This document shows positions 1 to 6,333 of a stretch of 7,757 bases of DNA, piece after piece. This DNA is from Chitinophaga pinensis (GTDB taxonomy: Bacteria; Bacteroidota; Bacteroidia; SXHM01): the NCBI GenBank assembly GCA_945889235.1, contig CAMDBK010000138.1:1-7757 (forward strand), given 5' to 3'. Each line of letters opens with the position of its first letter. The first letter of the stretch is position 1. Below the pieces are notes generated by a model, which was not told the DNA's origin, did not search any database, and was given only the letters and a program-made list of their open reading frames with translations. The translations under genes were made by a program, and so were the position numbers.

Positions 1-1
1 T

Positions 2-655
2 GAATTGCATTATCACAATGAACCTGCTCGTCATAAACTGCTGGATGTTATTGGTGACCTGGCTTTGCTGGGTGTTCCATTAAAAGCGCATGTTTTTGCA
101 ACACGCCCCGGACATGCAGCTAATGTTGAGTTTGCAAAAAAACTGAAAAAACTTTTGAAGAAGGCGCGCTCAGGAAAAAATGCTCCTAAATATAATCCCA
201 GTGTTCCACCTCTTTTTGATATTGAAGCCATACAAAAAATATTACCGCATCGTCAGCCATTTTTATTGGTTGATAAAATAATTGAGATGAGCGAAACGCA
301 TGTGGTTGGAGTGAAAAATGTTACCATAAACGAAGAGTTTTTTAAAGGACACTTTCCGGGAAGCCCTGTTATGCCGGGAGTTTTACAGATAGAGGCTATG
401 GCGCAAACAGGCGGAATTTTAGTTTTAAATACTGTTCAAAATCCTGAAAATTATCTTACCTATTTCATGAAAATAGATAATGTAAAGTTCAAAAGAAAAG
501 TTGTTCCGGGTGATACGCTGATTTTTAAATTAGAATTACTTTCGCCAATCCGCAGAGGAATAGCTCAGATGCGTGGCTATGCTTTTGTTGGGGAAAATAT
601 TGTAATGGAAGCCGAACTTATGGCACAAATTGTTAAAAAAGCAGAAAGTAATTAG
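2..655 (+). CDS. lpxC-fabZ: LpxC-FabZ fusion, 3' part: UDP-3-O-acyl-GlcNAc deacetylase / (3R)-hydroxyacyl-ACP dehydratase
   Basis: The reading frame is open through the left edge, so the N-terminal part of LpxC is missing; 217 codons are visible. I number residues from the TTG at position 5, which is an internal codon and not a start. The first ~50 residues are the LpxC C-terminus: RHKLLD carries a zinc-ligand His10 and Asp14, and PGH carries His37, matching E. coli His238, Asp242 and His265. A Lys-rich linker (~47-63) leads to a full FabZ hot-dog domain (~68-216), with LPHRQPFLLVDKI and GHFPGSPVMPG; the catalytic His116 and Glu130 (QIEAMAQ) are intact. LpxC performs the committed deacetylation of lipid A synthesis and FabZ dehydrates 3-hydroxyacyl-ACP, both in the cytoplasm. 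The fusion is typical of Bacteroidota and joins two enzymes that draw on the same hydroxyacyl-ACP pool. The stop is TAG, and lpxA follows after 44 bases, probably in the same transcript. Confidence 0.97.
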   Translation, partial: ELHYHNEPARHKLLDVIGDLALLGVPLKAHVFATRPGHAANVEFAKKLKKLLKKARSGKNAPKYNPSVPPLFDIEAIQKILPHRQPFLLVDKIIEMSETHVVGVKNVTINEEFFKGHFPGSPVMPGVLQIEAMAQTGGILVLNTVQNPENYLTYFMKIDNVKFKRKVVPGDTLIFKLELLSPIRRGIAQMRGYAFVGENIVMEAELMAQIVKKAESN

Positions 656-681
656 CCACTAATTTCACGAATTAACACTAA
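655..681. repeat. Possible dispersed intergenic word between lpxC-fabZ and lpxA
   Basis: The short lpxC-fabZ/lpxA spacer begins with GCCACTAATTTCACGAATTA and continues ACACTAA. CACTAA occurs at 658-663 (just after the TAG) and again at 675-680. From memory, close relatives of this word (GCCACGAATTTCACGAATT...) recur between genes in many Bacteroidota genomes. Only one copy is in this window, so its repeat status is inference. It lies within a likely operon and shows no clear hairpin. Confidence 0.3.
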
Positions 682-699
682 GCAAAAAGGAAATACAGT

Positions 700-1491
700 A
701 TGATAGATTCATTATCCGCAGTTCACCCTAAAGCACATCTTGGAAAGTTTGTATCTGTAGGACCTTTCAGCGTTATTGAAAATGATGTGGTAATTGGTGA
801 CGGAACATGGATTGGTTCTAACGTAAATATTATGAGCGGTGCGCGGATAGGAAAAAACTGCCGCATATTTCCGGGTGCTGTAATCTCTGCCATTCCTCAG
901 GATTTAAAATATGAAGGCGAGGAAACACAAGCTATTATTGGCGATAACACTACCATTCGCGAATGTGTAACAATAAATAAAGGAACAAAAGCAAGAGGCT
1001 CAACTGAAATAGGAAGTAATTGTTTGCTGATGGCATACACACACGTAGCGCATGATTGTGTGGTTGGTAATCACTGCATTCTTGCCAATGCATCAACACT
1101 TGCAGGACATATTAATATCGGTGATTACGCTATTCTTGGCGGTTTGACTGCTGTTCATCAATTTGTAAATATCGGAAGACATGCCATGCTTTCAGGTTGT
1201 TCACTGGTTGGAAAAGATGTGCCGCCTTACACCAAAGCTGCACGCAGACCACTTTCTTATGCCGGTGTAAATTCCATTGGCTTGCGCAGAAGAGGTTATG
1301 ATAATAAAACCATCAGTCACATTCAGGATATTTACCGCATACTTTACTTAGGAAAAAATAATACTGCACAGGCTTTAGAAATTATTGAAGCAGAAATTCC
1401 GGTAACGGATGAGCGCGATGAAATTATTTCTTTCATTAATGCATCGCAGCGCGGTATTATGAAAAAGTATTCGCGTAACGGAAGGGAGTAG
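700..1491 (+). CDS. lpxA: LpxA, acyl-ACP--UDP-N-acetylglucosamine O-acyltransferase
   Basis: This cytoplasmic trimeric enzyme transfers a 3-hydroxyacyl chain from ACP to the 3-OH of UDP-GlcNAc, the first step of lipid A synthesis. The 263-residue length is normal for the family (E. coli 262). Residues ~1-185 are a left-handed beta helix of hexapeptide repeats (for example VIGDGTWIGS, ARIGKN), followed by the helical C-terminal domain (~190-263). His118 in THVAHDC corresponds to catalytic E. coli His125; His137 (LAGH) and His153 (AVHQF) correspond to His144 and His160. Gly166 in LSGCS falls at the E. coli Gly173 chain-length ruler, so I infer a long acyl donor (C14 or more) rather than the C10 donor used when Met is there. 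The ATG has an AGGA about 8 bases upstream (688-691), which supports this start. The stop is TAG. The usual Bacteroidota downstream neighbour efp is not next. Confidence 0.97.
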   Translation: MIDSLSAVHPKAHLGKFVSVGPFSVIENDVVIGDGTWIGSNVNIMSGARIGKNCRIFPGAVISAIPQDLKYEGEETQAIIGDNTTIRECVTINKGTKARGSTEIGSNCLLMAYTHVAHDCVVGNHCILANASTLAGHINIGDYAILGGLTAVHQFVNIGRHAMLSGCSLVGKDVPPYTKAARRPLSYAGVNSIGLRRRGYDNKTISHIQDIYRILYLGKNNTAQALEIIEAEIPVTDERDEIISFINASQRGIMKKYSRNGRE

Positions 1492-1498
1492 AGTAGTG

Positions 1499-1533
1499 GT
1501 AATCAGTAATCGGTTATCAGTAATCAGTAATTA
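1499..1533. repeat. Short imperfect tandem repeat, AATCAGTAA type
   Basis: Directly after lpxA the DNA reads as imperfect copies of (T)AATCAGT: GTAATCAGTAATC, then GGTTATCAGTAATCAGTAAT. There are three ATCAGTAA cores (1502-1509, 1516-1523, 1523-1530) and one diverged ATCGGTTA (1509-1516), giving a 7-base period. Similar strings are, from memory, common between genes in Bacteroidota. No function is evident. It sits beside two other repeat types, marking 1492-1640 as a repeat-accumulating junction. Confidence 0.6.
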
Positions 1534-1543
1534 AGGCAGTCTT

Positions 1544-1567
1544 GTCACCCCGAGCGTAGTCGAGGGG
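1544..1567. repeat. REP-like palindromic element (CCCCGAGCGTAGTCGAGGGG)
   Basis: TGTCA precedes CCCCGAGCGTAGTCGAGGGG (1548-1567). The ends pair as CCCC/GGGG. Inside them lie two facing G-A positions that could form tandem sheared pairs, then one G-C pair closing a small loop. From memory this belongs to the widespread TGTCACCCTGAGCGAAGTCGAAGGG group found in Bacteroidota and some other phyla. It ends 14 bases before the ATG of the propeller gene, so it would lie in that gene's leader or promoter. No U tract follows, so it is unlikely to be an intrinsic terminator. Confidence 0.6.
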
Positions 1568-1581
1568 CTAATAATAAAAAT

Positions 1582-2502
1582 ATGAAAAAGGTACTCACTC
1601 TGTTTTCTCTGCTCCTCTGCGCCCTCTGCGTGAAATCCCAAATTCCCGCCACAGAAATATATCTGCTGGATATAGACAACCACGGATCGCACTCACATGT
1701 GGGTAAGCCCAAAAATATCAGCAATAGTAAAGGCTATGATAGTCAGCCATGTTTTTCAAATGACGGTAACACTATATTATTCACATCCATTCGCAATGGC
1801 ACACAGGCTGATGTTTTTGAATACCAGGTTGTAAATGATCAGGTAGTACAGATTACAACAACTCCTGAAAGTGAGTATTCACCAACATTTATGGATGACG
1901 GCATTCATTTTTCTACTGTACGTGTTGAAAAAGATTCAGCGCAACGTTTGTGGCAATTCAGTTTAACAAGCGAAGAAAAACCAATACGCATTTTAGATAA
2001 AGCTGTTGACTCAGTGGGTTACCATTGCTGGTATGCAAAAGATAAACTTGCTTTGTTTATTCTCACAGAACCTGTAAGTTTACAATTAGCAGAAGTTGGA
2101 AAATGGCAAACGCATAATGAAGTTGAAAAAGTGGGCCGTTGCATGGTTAAAGTGCCTGACGAAAAAGGATTTTATTTTGTTGATAAAAGCGACACCACCC
2201 AATATTATATCAGTAAATACAGCAAAGGTGGTTTGCAAGTAGATAATGGAGCGCTGCAGTTTGGGAACAACCAAACGATAGAAAAATTATTTCCAACAGT
2301 TAAAGGCAGTGAAGATTTTTGCATTACCCCTGAGGGCAATTTTATTATGGCAAAAGAAACTTCAATCTATTTGCTTAACCCTGCAACAAAAATCTGGACA
2401 TTACTAGCCGATTTAAAAAGCGAAGGCATTGCCGGTACTACGCGTGTAGCCATAAGTCAGGATGGTAAGCGGATTGCTATTGTGGCAAAAGAAGCTGAAT
2501 AA
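1582..2502 (+). CDS. Exported TolB-like (PD40/WD40-like) beta-propeller protein
   Basis: A 306-residue protein with a signal peptide (KK, then a Leu-rich core, with likely cleavage after VKSQ at residue 20). Two Cys in the core (13, 16) lack a lipobox, so I do not call it a lipoprotein. PD40-type blades are visible at ~51-83 (QPCFSNDGNTILFTS), ~97-126 (SPTFMDDGIHFSTVR) and ~288-303 (VAISQDGKRIAIVA). It is shorter than TolB and lacks an obvious TolB N-terminal domain. No pal or tol gene is adjacent, so a Tol-Pal role is not supported; a periplasmic or secreted binding or scaffold role is inference. The ATG at 1582 is the only start giving a signal peptide. The signal-peptide codons coincide with a CTCTG tandem repeat and are more GC-rich than the rest of the gene. 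The TAA stop abuts the terminator. Confidence 0.8.
   Translation: MKKVLTLFSLLLCALCVKSQIPATEIYLLDIDNHGSHSHVGKPKNISNSKGYDSQPCFSNDGNTILFTSIRNGTQADVFEYQVVNDQVVQITTTPESEYSPTFMDDGIHFSTVRVEKDSAQRLWQFSLTSEEKPIRILDKAVDSVGYHCWYAKDKLALFILTEPVSLQLAEVGKWQTHNEVEKVGRCMVKVPDEKGFYFVDKSDTTQYYISKYSKGGLQVDNGALQFGNNQTIEKLFPTVKGSEDFCITPEGNFIMAKETSIYLLNPATKIWTLLADLKSEGIAGTTRVAISQDGKRIAIVAKEAE
1598..1630. repeat. CTCTG short tandem repeat inside the signal-peptide coding region
   Basis: CTCTG occurs four times, at 1598-1602, 1607-1611, 1615-1619 and 1624-1628, with spacings of 9, 8 and 9 bases; the last two copies read CTCTGCGCCCTCTGCGTG. From memory, strings like this (CTCTGCG(C/T)C repeats ending in GTGAAA) are common dispersed intergenic repeats in Bacteroidota and cyanobacteria. 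Here the repeat is read in frame and encodes most of the hydrophobic core of the signal peptide of the propeller protein. Confidence 0.6.
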
Positions 2503-2534
2503 AAAAGTCCCCCGCCTTTGGCGGGGGACTTTTT
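2502..2534. terminator. Bidirectional intrinsic terminator between convergent genes
   Basis: GTCCCCCGCC (2507-2516) pairs perfectly with GGCGGGGGAC (2520-2529) around a TTT loop. AAAAA (2502-2506) and TTTTT (2530-2534) flank it, giving a T tract on both strands and up to 15 paired positions. It overlaps the last base of the TAA of the upstream + gene and lies 2 bases from the stop of the minus-strand T9SS gene, so it can end transcription from both sides. Confidence 0.93.
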
Positions 2535-2536
2535 GT

Positions 2537-3640
2537 TTAACGTTTTATCATCAGCTTCCGATGCAGCGTTCCCGTGTCGGTTTCAATAACCGCATAATAA
2601 ACACCTTCAGCTAAGCTGCGTGGCAAATCAGCCGCATTATTTTTAACTGCGCTTTCAAAAACTTTTTGCCCTAATGAGTTGTACAGTGTTATTTTTTCTG
2701 CAACAGCTGTTCCCCTGAACTGTAAATGTTCATCAGCAGGGTTAGGCGACATAACAAGGCTGCCCATATTCTCTTCGTTAATACCAACCGGTGACGGTAC
2801 AATTACATCTATGCAAAATGTATCGTGGCAGGAAGTAAGGCCGTCTGATGAAACAGAAGAAAGGTAAAGGCACACAAAATATATACCTGGGCCAGGATAT
2901 AGATGCGATGGATTTTGAAGCGTTGAAGTATTAAGTAGTCCTGATGGAGGATCTCCAAAATCCCAGTTCCAGCCCAGCGTTGAGCCTGTTGGCGAGGTTG
3001 AAATGTCTGTAAAGTTTACAGTGTTTCCGCTTACTACATAACTGAAGTTTGCATCAAGGCTGTCGCACGGGTCAGTAGGGCAGGGGTTTCTGCTTGATAA
3101 ACAGATGTTATCAACCCGCACATCTGCTCCCACAACTCCAACGGTTTCGTTCACCACCACAAAACTTGTAAAGTTACCTGTAGCTTGAAAAGTGCCGGTG
3201 CAGGTATAGGTTGCCGGAATGGCTACCGAGGAAGTAATTTGATCAAATATTTGTGCCTATGCGGGAGTGAATGAGCCACTCAGTAATTGTGTAACCGTTA
3301 CCCCCGAAGTAATTCCGGCAATAACCAATCTGGAGTTGAACAAGGAGCCGGATTGCGGAAATTCATAGCAGTAACACAAATCATAGCAGGTATCTTGTTT
3401 TAATACCACTACTTGTTCAACGCCTGTGTTGCTGTTGTTTGTAGCAGGTAATACCAGTGGATTTTGAAGGCAGCCATTGACAATAGGCAACACCTGTGCC
3501 GTGGTTATTGTTCCGTATTGGCTCCAACTGGTAAGCCCGGCAGTAAAATCTGCATTGGTCAGGTGATTGCTGTTGCAAACCTGTGCATTGCTTTCAAACA
3601 TTAAGCCTAAAAGCAGAAAGGGTAGTAGTAGTTTTTTCAT
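2537..3640 (-). pseudogene. T9SS-secreted protein with jelly-roll-like and PKD domains, interrupted by one in-frame TAG
   Basis: The minus-strand frame from ATG at 3640 to TAA at 2537 encodes 367 codons, with a single TAG at 3259-3257 (codon 128). Both halves are in the same frame and the protein reads naturally across the TAG: ...SGSFTPA-stop-AQIFDQITSSV..., so it is one gene. Order: signal peptide (1-20, ending ESNAQ); a Cys-containing beta-sandwich resembling carbohydrate-binding jelly rolls (~21-182, ending GADVRVDNICLS); a PKD domain (~198-281, with WDFGD at 226-230); and a type A T9SS sorting domain (~297-367, SPNPADEHLQF to KLMIKR). The intact product would be secreted across the outer membrane and its tail removed; ligand unknown. 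With termination at TAG, only a 127-residue fragment without PKD or sorting tail is made. A single C-to-T change of CAG (Gln) explains it; a read error is the alternative. The 3' part could in principle start at GTG 3160, but that product would have no signal peptide. Confidence 0.82.
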
Positions 3641-3697
3641 ATTGTTTTTGTTTTTGGTTAGTAAATAAATTCAATAATAATTAAGAATGATGTAAAA

Positions 3698-5392
3698 CTA
3701 CTCAAACTTAATTATTTTCTTATAAAATATTTTTTGTCCGTTTCCGAAACCAACTGTGTAGGTTCCTTTGCTTAGCCCGAGATGTTCGGCATTTAATTCA
3801 ACCGTGTGTTTTCCTGTAGTCATATTACCCTTGAAAAGTTCCTGAATTTTTCTACCGTTAATATCATACAATTCAATTTCAATAATTGAATTCTCGGAAA
3901 GTGTGAATTCAATTTTAGTCGTGTTCTTAAATGGATTTGGGAAAATAGTAATGTTGTTTAACACTGTGTTTTCCTTTACAGATGCTGCTTCGTTCAGTTT
4001 GTAAATAGTGAAATCATCTTTAATCTCACCAAAAATATTCAGGTGTCGTCCGCGCAAGGTGTCACCATTAATATCCATGAGAAAAGAACCCATGCACGAA
4101 TCACAACCGTATTCGGCATGCATAACAGGGTGAGTGAAACCCGGAGCGCTTTCATTGCTTCCCGAATTTCCGTTTACAACATAAACGGTTCCGTAGTTAG
4201 GGTTAGTTCCCAGTTTGTATTTTCTGTAGGCTTCACCTGCAACTGCATTTCCACTGCTTCCGTCAACCAACATGTTAGCTGGGTCAAACGTGCCGGCATC
4301 ATCATACAATCCGTGAATAAGGTGTGAGCGCTCATAAACATGGCTGTGTCCGCATAGCACAATATCAACACCATACTGTTCCCATATTTCTGCAAAATTT
4401 TCACGCATTGCTTGCATAAATACTTCGTAGAACTGACCTGCATCGTGCGAGCCATCTGAATAAGGTGGTTGATGGAAATATACAATTACCCAAGGCTGTA
4501 TGTTTGCCTGCAAATCTGCGTGCAGCCAGTCAACCAAAGGCGAACCTGTAAATGCAGGCGAACCTAAAAAGCCGCCACCTGCTCCTGTCCAGTCATTGCT
4601 GCCGGGGCTGGGAAGAACACAACCCACTTCTGAGTTGAGTGAAATAAAATGTACGTTGCCATAATCGTAAGAGTAAAATAATTCGTAACCGGAAGGTACA
4701 CCGCCAATTTCACCGTTGGTAGGCACATCAACAATATCGTAGTAAGGGCCTGTATGTTGTGGTGGCGGTGTTCCACCAATAATGGATTGAACCGACTGAT
4801 AATCGTGATTGCCGGGCGTTGGCATAAAAGGCAGCCATGTAAAAACATCCTGATAGCCATTTACACCTGAAAAAACTTTGTCCTGATATTCCTGATCGGT
4901 ACCGGCATCATAAACGTTATCGCCCAGCCACAGCCAAACATCCGTGTGTGTGTCCTGCGAATAAGCCAGATAAGAATCACGCGTTTGTCCTTCACCGGTA
5001 TTTCCTTTTCCAAAATCACCGATTGACCAAACTCTGATGGGCTGCACGGTTCCAATAACAGGTGAGGTTTTAAAAAAGTGAGTGCTGTCGCCTCCTGCAA
5101 GCACTTCTGTGGTGGTTCCGATGTTGTAATAATACGTGGTGTAAGGATTTAATCCGGTTATGGCAACAGTATGATTAAGCGTATCAGTCAGGTCTTCGAA
5201 ATATTCGCTAAGATCATACGGTGTTGTTCCGTAAAACACGCGGCTGTTGCAAGCCACATCGGTTCGCCATTTTATTTTCATTCCCGATGAAGTTGGAAAC
5301 TGGAGATACGGCCCGCGCAAAACAACAGGTGTTTGTGCCGTTGAAATTGAAACGAATAATGTGCAGACAAAAAGCAGGTAAAAATGTTTCAT
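3698..5392 (-). CDS. Secreted purple-acid-phosphatase-like metallophosphoesterase with T9SS sorting domain
   Basis: I start at ATG 5392 (564 residues) because MKHFYLLFVCTLFVSISTAQ is a clean signal peptide; an in-frame ATG at 5431 would add 13 polar residues and run through the likely promoter. Domains: signal peptide 1-20; a fibronectin-III-like N-terminal PAP domain (~22-110); a calcineurin-type phosphoesterase domain (~118-425); and a type A T9SS C-terminal domain (~483-564, starting IFPNPF). All seven PAP metal ligands are visible: Asp126 (GDFG), Asp158 and Tyr161 (GDNVYD), Asn195 (GNHD), His307 (VYFHQPPY), and His349 and His351 (GHSHVYERSH). This predicts a dinuclear-metal phosphomonoesterase or diesterase secreted to the surface or medium, plausibly for phosphate scavenging; the substrate is not determined. 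The stop is TAG. The next T9SS gene lies 57 bases downstream on the same strand, so the two may be co-transcribed. Confidence 0.93.
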   Translation of the reverse strand: MKHFYLLFVCTLFVSISTAQTPVVLRGPYLQFPTSSGMKIKWRTDVACNSRVFYGTTPYDLSEYFEDLTDTLNHTVAITGLNPYTTYYYNIGTTTEVLAGGDSTHFFKTSPVIGTVQPIRVWSIGDFGKGNTGEGQTRDSYLAYSQDTHTDVWLWLGDNVYDAGTDQEYQDKVFSGVNGYQDVFTWLPFMPTPGNHDYQSVQSIIGGTPPPQHTGPYYDIVDVPTNGEIGGVPSGYELFYSYDYGNVHFISLNSEVGCVLPSPGSNDWTGAGGGFLGSPAFTGSPLVDWLHADLQANIQPWVIVYFHQPPYSDGSHDAGQFYEVFMQAMRENFAEIWEQYGVDIVLCGHSHVYERSHLIHGLYDDAGTFDPANMLVDGSSGNAVAGEAYRKYKLGTNPNYGTVYVVNGNSGSNESAPGFTHPVMHAEYGCDSCMGSFLMDINGDTLRGRHLNIFGEIKDDFTIYKLNEAASVKENTVLNNITIFPNPFKNTTKIEFTLSENSIIEIELYDINGRKIQELFKGNMTTGKHTVELNAEHLGLSKGTYTVGFGNGQKIFYKKIIKFE

Positions 5393-5412
5393 GTGTTTAT
5401 TTTTTTGAATGG

Positions 5413-5446
5413 TAAAATTATAAATAAACAATTAGAAATTTCAAAA
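5413..5446 (-). promoter_or_regulatory. Candidate Bacteroidota-type promoter for the phosphatase gene
   Basis: On the minus strand, TTTTG (5446-5442) is followed after 21 bases by TAATTTTA (5420-5413), one mismatch from the TAnnTTTG -7 box of Bacteroidota primary sigma factors. Transcription would begin roughly 15 bases before the chosen ATG at 5392. The box lies inside the 13-codon upstream extension, which argues against the earlier ATG. The match is by eye in AT-rich DNA, so it is tentative. Confidence 0.35.
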
Positions 5447-5520
5447 CAGAACCATTTCATAAATATTCCTTAACCAATTCATTCGCAAAACTTAAACAGA
5501 AAATGTTTTCAGAGATTTTG

Positions 5521-5528
5521 TAAATTCG
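5521..5528 (+). promoter_or_regulatory. Candidate -7 promoter box for the lipoprotein-mazG pair
   Basis: TAAATTCG, followed by CA, matches TAnnTTTG with one change. It ends 13 bases before the ATG at 5542, so transcription would start only about 5-9 bases upstream of the gene, giving a very short leader. I see no convincing TTG -33 element at 17-23 bases upstream, which keeps confidence low. Confidence 0.35.
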
Positions 5529-5541
5529 CAGATTAGTTTTC

Positions 5542-6330
5542 ATGAAGAATTTTTACGCACTATTCATTTTTATTCTTTTCATTTCTCTTGCCTCGTGCCG
5601 CGTTGATGAGTTTTCGCCCTGCGATAATGCACCAGGTATGGAAGGTCTGCTCTGTAAGGAATTTCGTTTTGAAAATGATGCTTCCATAGGATATCTTGCC
5701 TATTATTATAACAGTGACAGACTTTTTAACCGCAAGGAATACAAAGCTACTGACGGTCAGCTGAAGAAATACGATACGTATGAATATGAAACAGGAAAAC
5801 TTTCAATAGAACATTCTTTTACTGAAGAAGGAAAACTTATTTCCGAAAAAAAATACACCTACAATTCGTCATCAAATCTCAGTAATGTAACACATATTGA
5901 AGATGGGGTAGAGGTCTCGTACAAATCATTTGAATATACGGATACACTGCTGCAAAAGGAAAGTAATTACAGTTTCAACCAACTTGATAATTATACGGTT
6001 TATCAATATTACAATGGTGAAACCAATCTTTACCGGAAATCATTGTACTCAGCTGCAGGTGAGCTGTTGAGTTATACTAACATTGAATATTTTATCAATA
6101 ATTACCAGCGCCATAATCATTACAACGGCAATTATGAATTTACCGGTTATGATGTTTATGTATACGATAATGCCCAAAATATTTTACGATTTTCAATTTA
6201 CGATGCCACAGGAAAACTGATAACTCTTACTGAATACAATTACAGCTCAGAAGGACAGTTAGACAGCAGCAGTGAGTACGATGAAGATGGCAAACTGCGA
6301 AAGAATAATAAATTTATTTACAACGATTAA
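5542..6330 (+). CDS. Lipoprotein with YD/MORN-like beta repeats, function unknown
   Basis: The 262-residue product has a lipoprotein signal peptide ending in LASC, with the lipidated Cys at residue 19. The mature N-terminus (CRVDEF) has two acidic residues soon after the Cys, loosely like Bacteroidota surface-export signals, so surface exposure is possible but unproven. From ~56 to the C-terminus the protein is Tyr-rich and repetitive. Units follow roughly Y-x-x-x-G-x-L-x5-Y-x-Y, clearest at 67-82 (YKATDGQLKKY), 91-107 (HSFTEEGKLISEKKYTY), 169-184 (YSAAGELLSY), 219-234 (IYDATGKLITLTEYNY) and 245-261 (EYDEDGKLRKNNKFIY). This resembles the beta-hairpin repeats of YD/RHS-like and YwqK/MORN-like proteins, but I cannot assign a family or role. 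The mazG-like gene starts 3 bases after its stop, so the two are probably translated from one transcript. Confidence 0.85.
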   Translation: MKNFYALFIFILFISLASCRVDEFSPCDNAPGMEGLLCKEFRFENDASIGYLAYYYNSDRLFNRKEYKATDGQLKKYDTYEYETGKLSIEHSFTEEGKLISEKKYTYNSSSNLSNVTHIEDGVEVSYKSFEYTDTLLQKESNYSFNQLDNYTVYQYYNGETNLYRKSLYSAAGELLSYTNIEYFINNYQRHNHYNGNYEFTGYDVYVYDNAQNILRFSIYDATGKLITLTEYNYSSEGQLDSSSEYDEDGKLRKNNKFIYND

Positions 6331-6333
6331 ACA

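Noticed and set aside
31..231. Minus-strand open frame over the lpxC-fabZ linker
   Set aside because: It is antisense to a conserved enzyme and shows no domain or conserved feature.
1548..1567. The CCCC...GGGG element as an intrinsic terminator for lpxA
   Set aside because: It has only four continuous end pairs and is followed by CTAATAATAAAAA rather than a T tract.
1594..1629. Propeller protein as a lipoprotein, because of Cys13 and Cys16
   Set aside because: The residues before either Cys do not fit a lipobox (a small residue is needed at -1, but Leu is present), and SQ after residue 18 fits ordinary signal peptidase cleavage.
3257..3259. TAG reassigned to an amino acid, as in some phages and protists
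   Set aside because: At least four surrounding genes end in TAG exactly where their protein families end, so TAG is a normal stop in this genome.
4043..4327. Open frames on the opposite strand and in other frames inside the phosphatase gene (also 4174-4485, 4564-4860, 4861-5100, 5221-5415)
   Set aside because: They lie wholly within a gene with a complete motif set, and show no recognisable domain, start context or plausible composition.
5393..5431. Longer start of the phosphatase at ATG 5431
   Set aside because: It places 13 polar residues before a clean signal peptide and overlaps the best promoter match.
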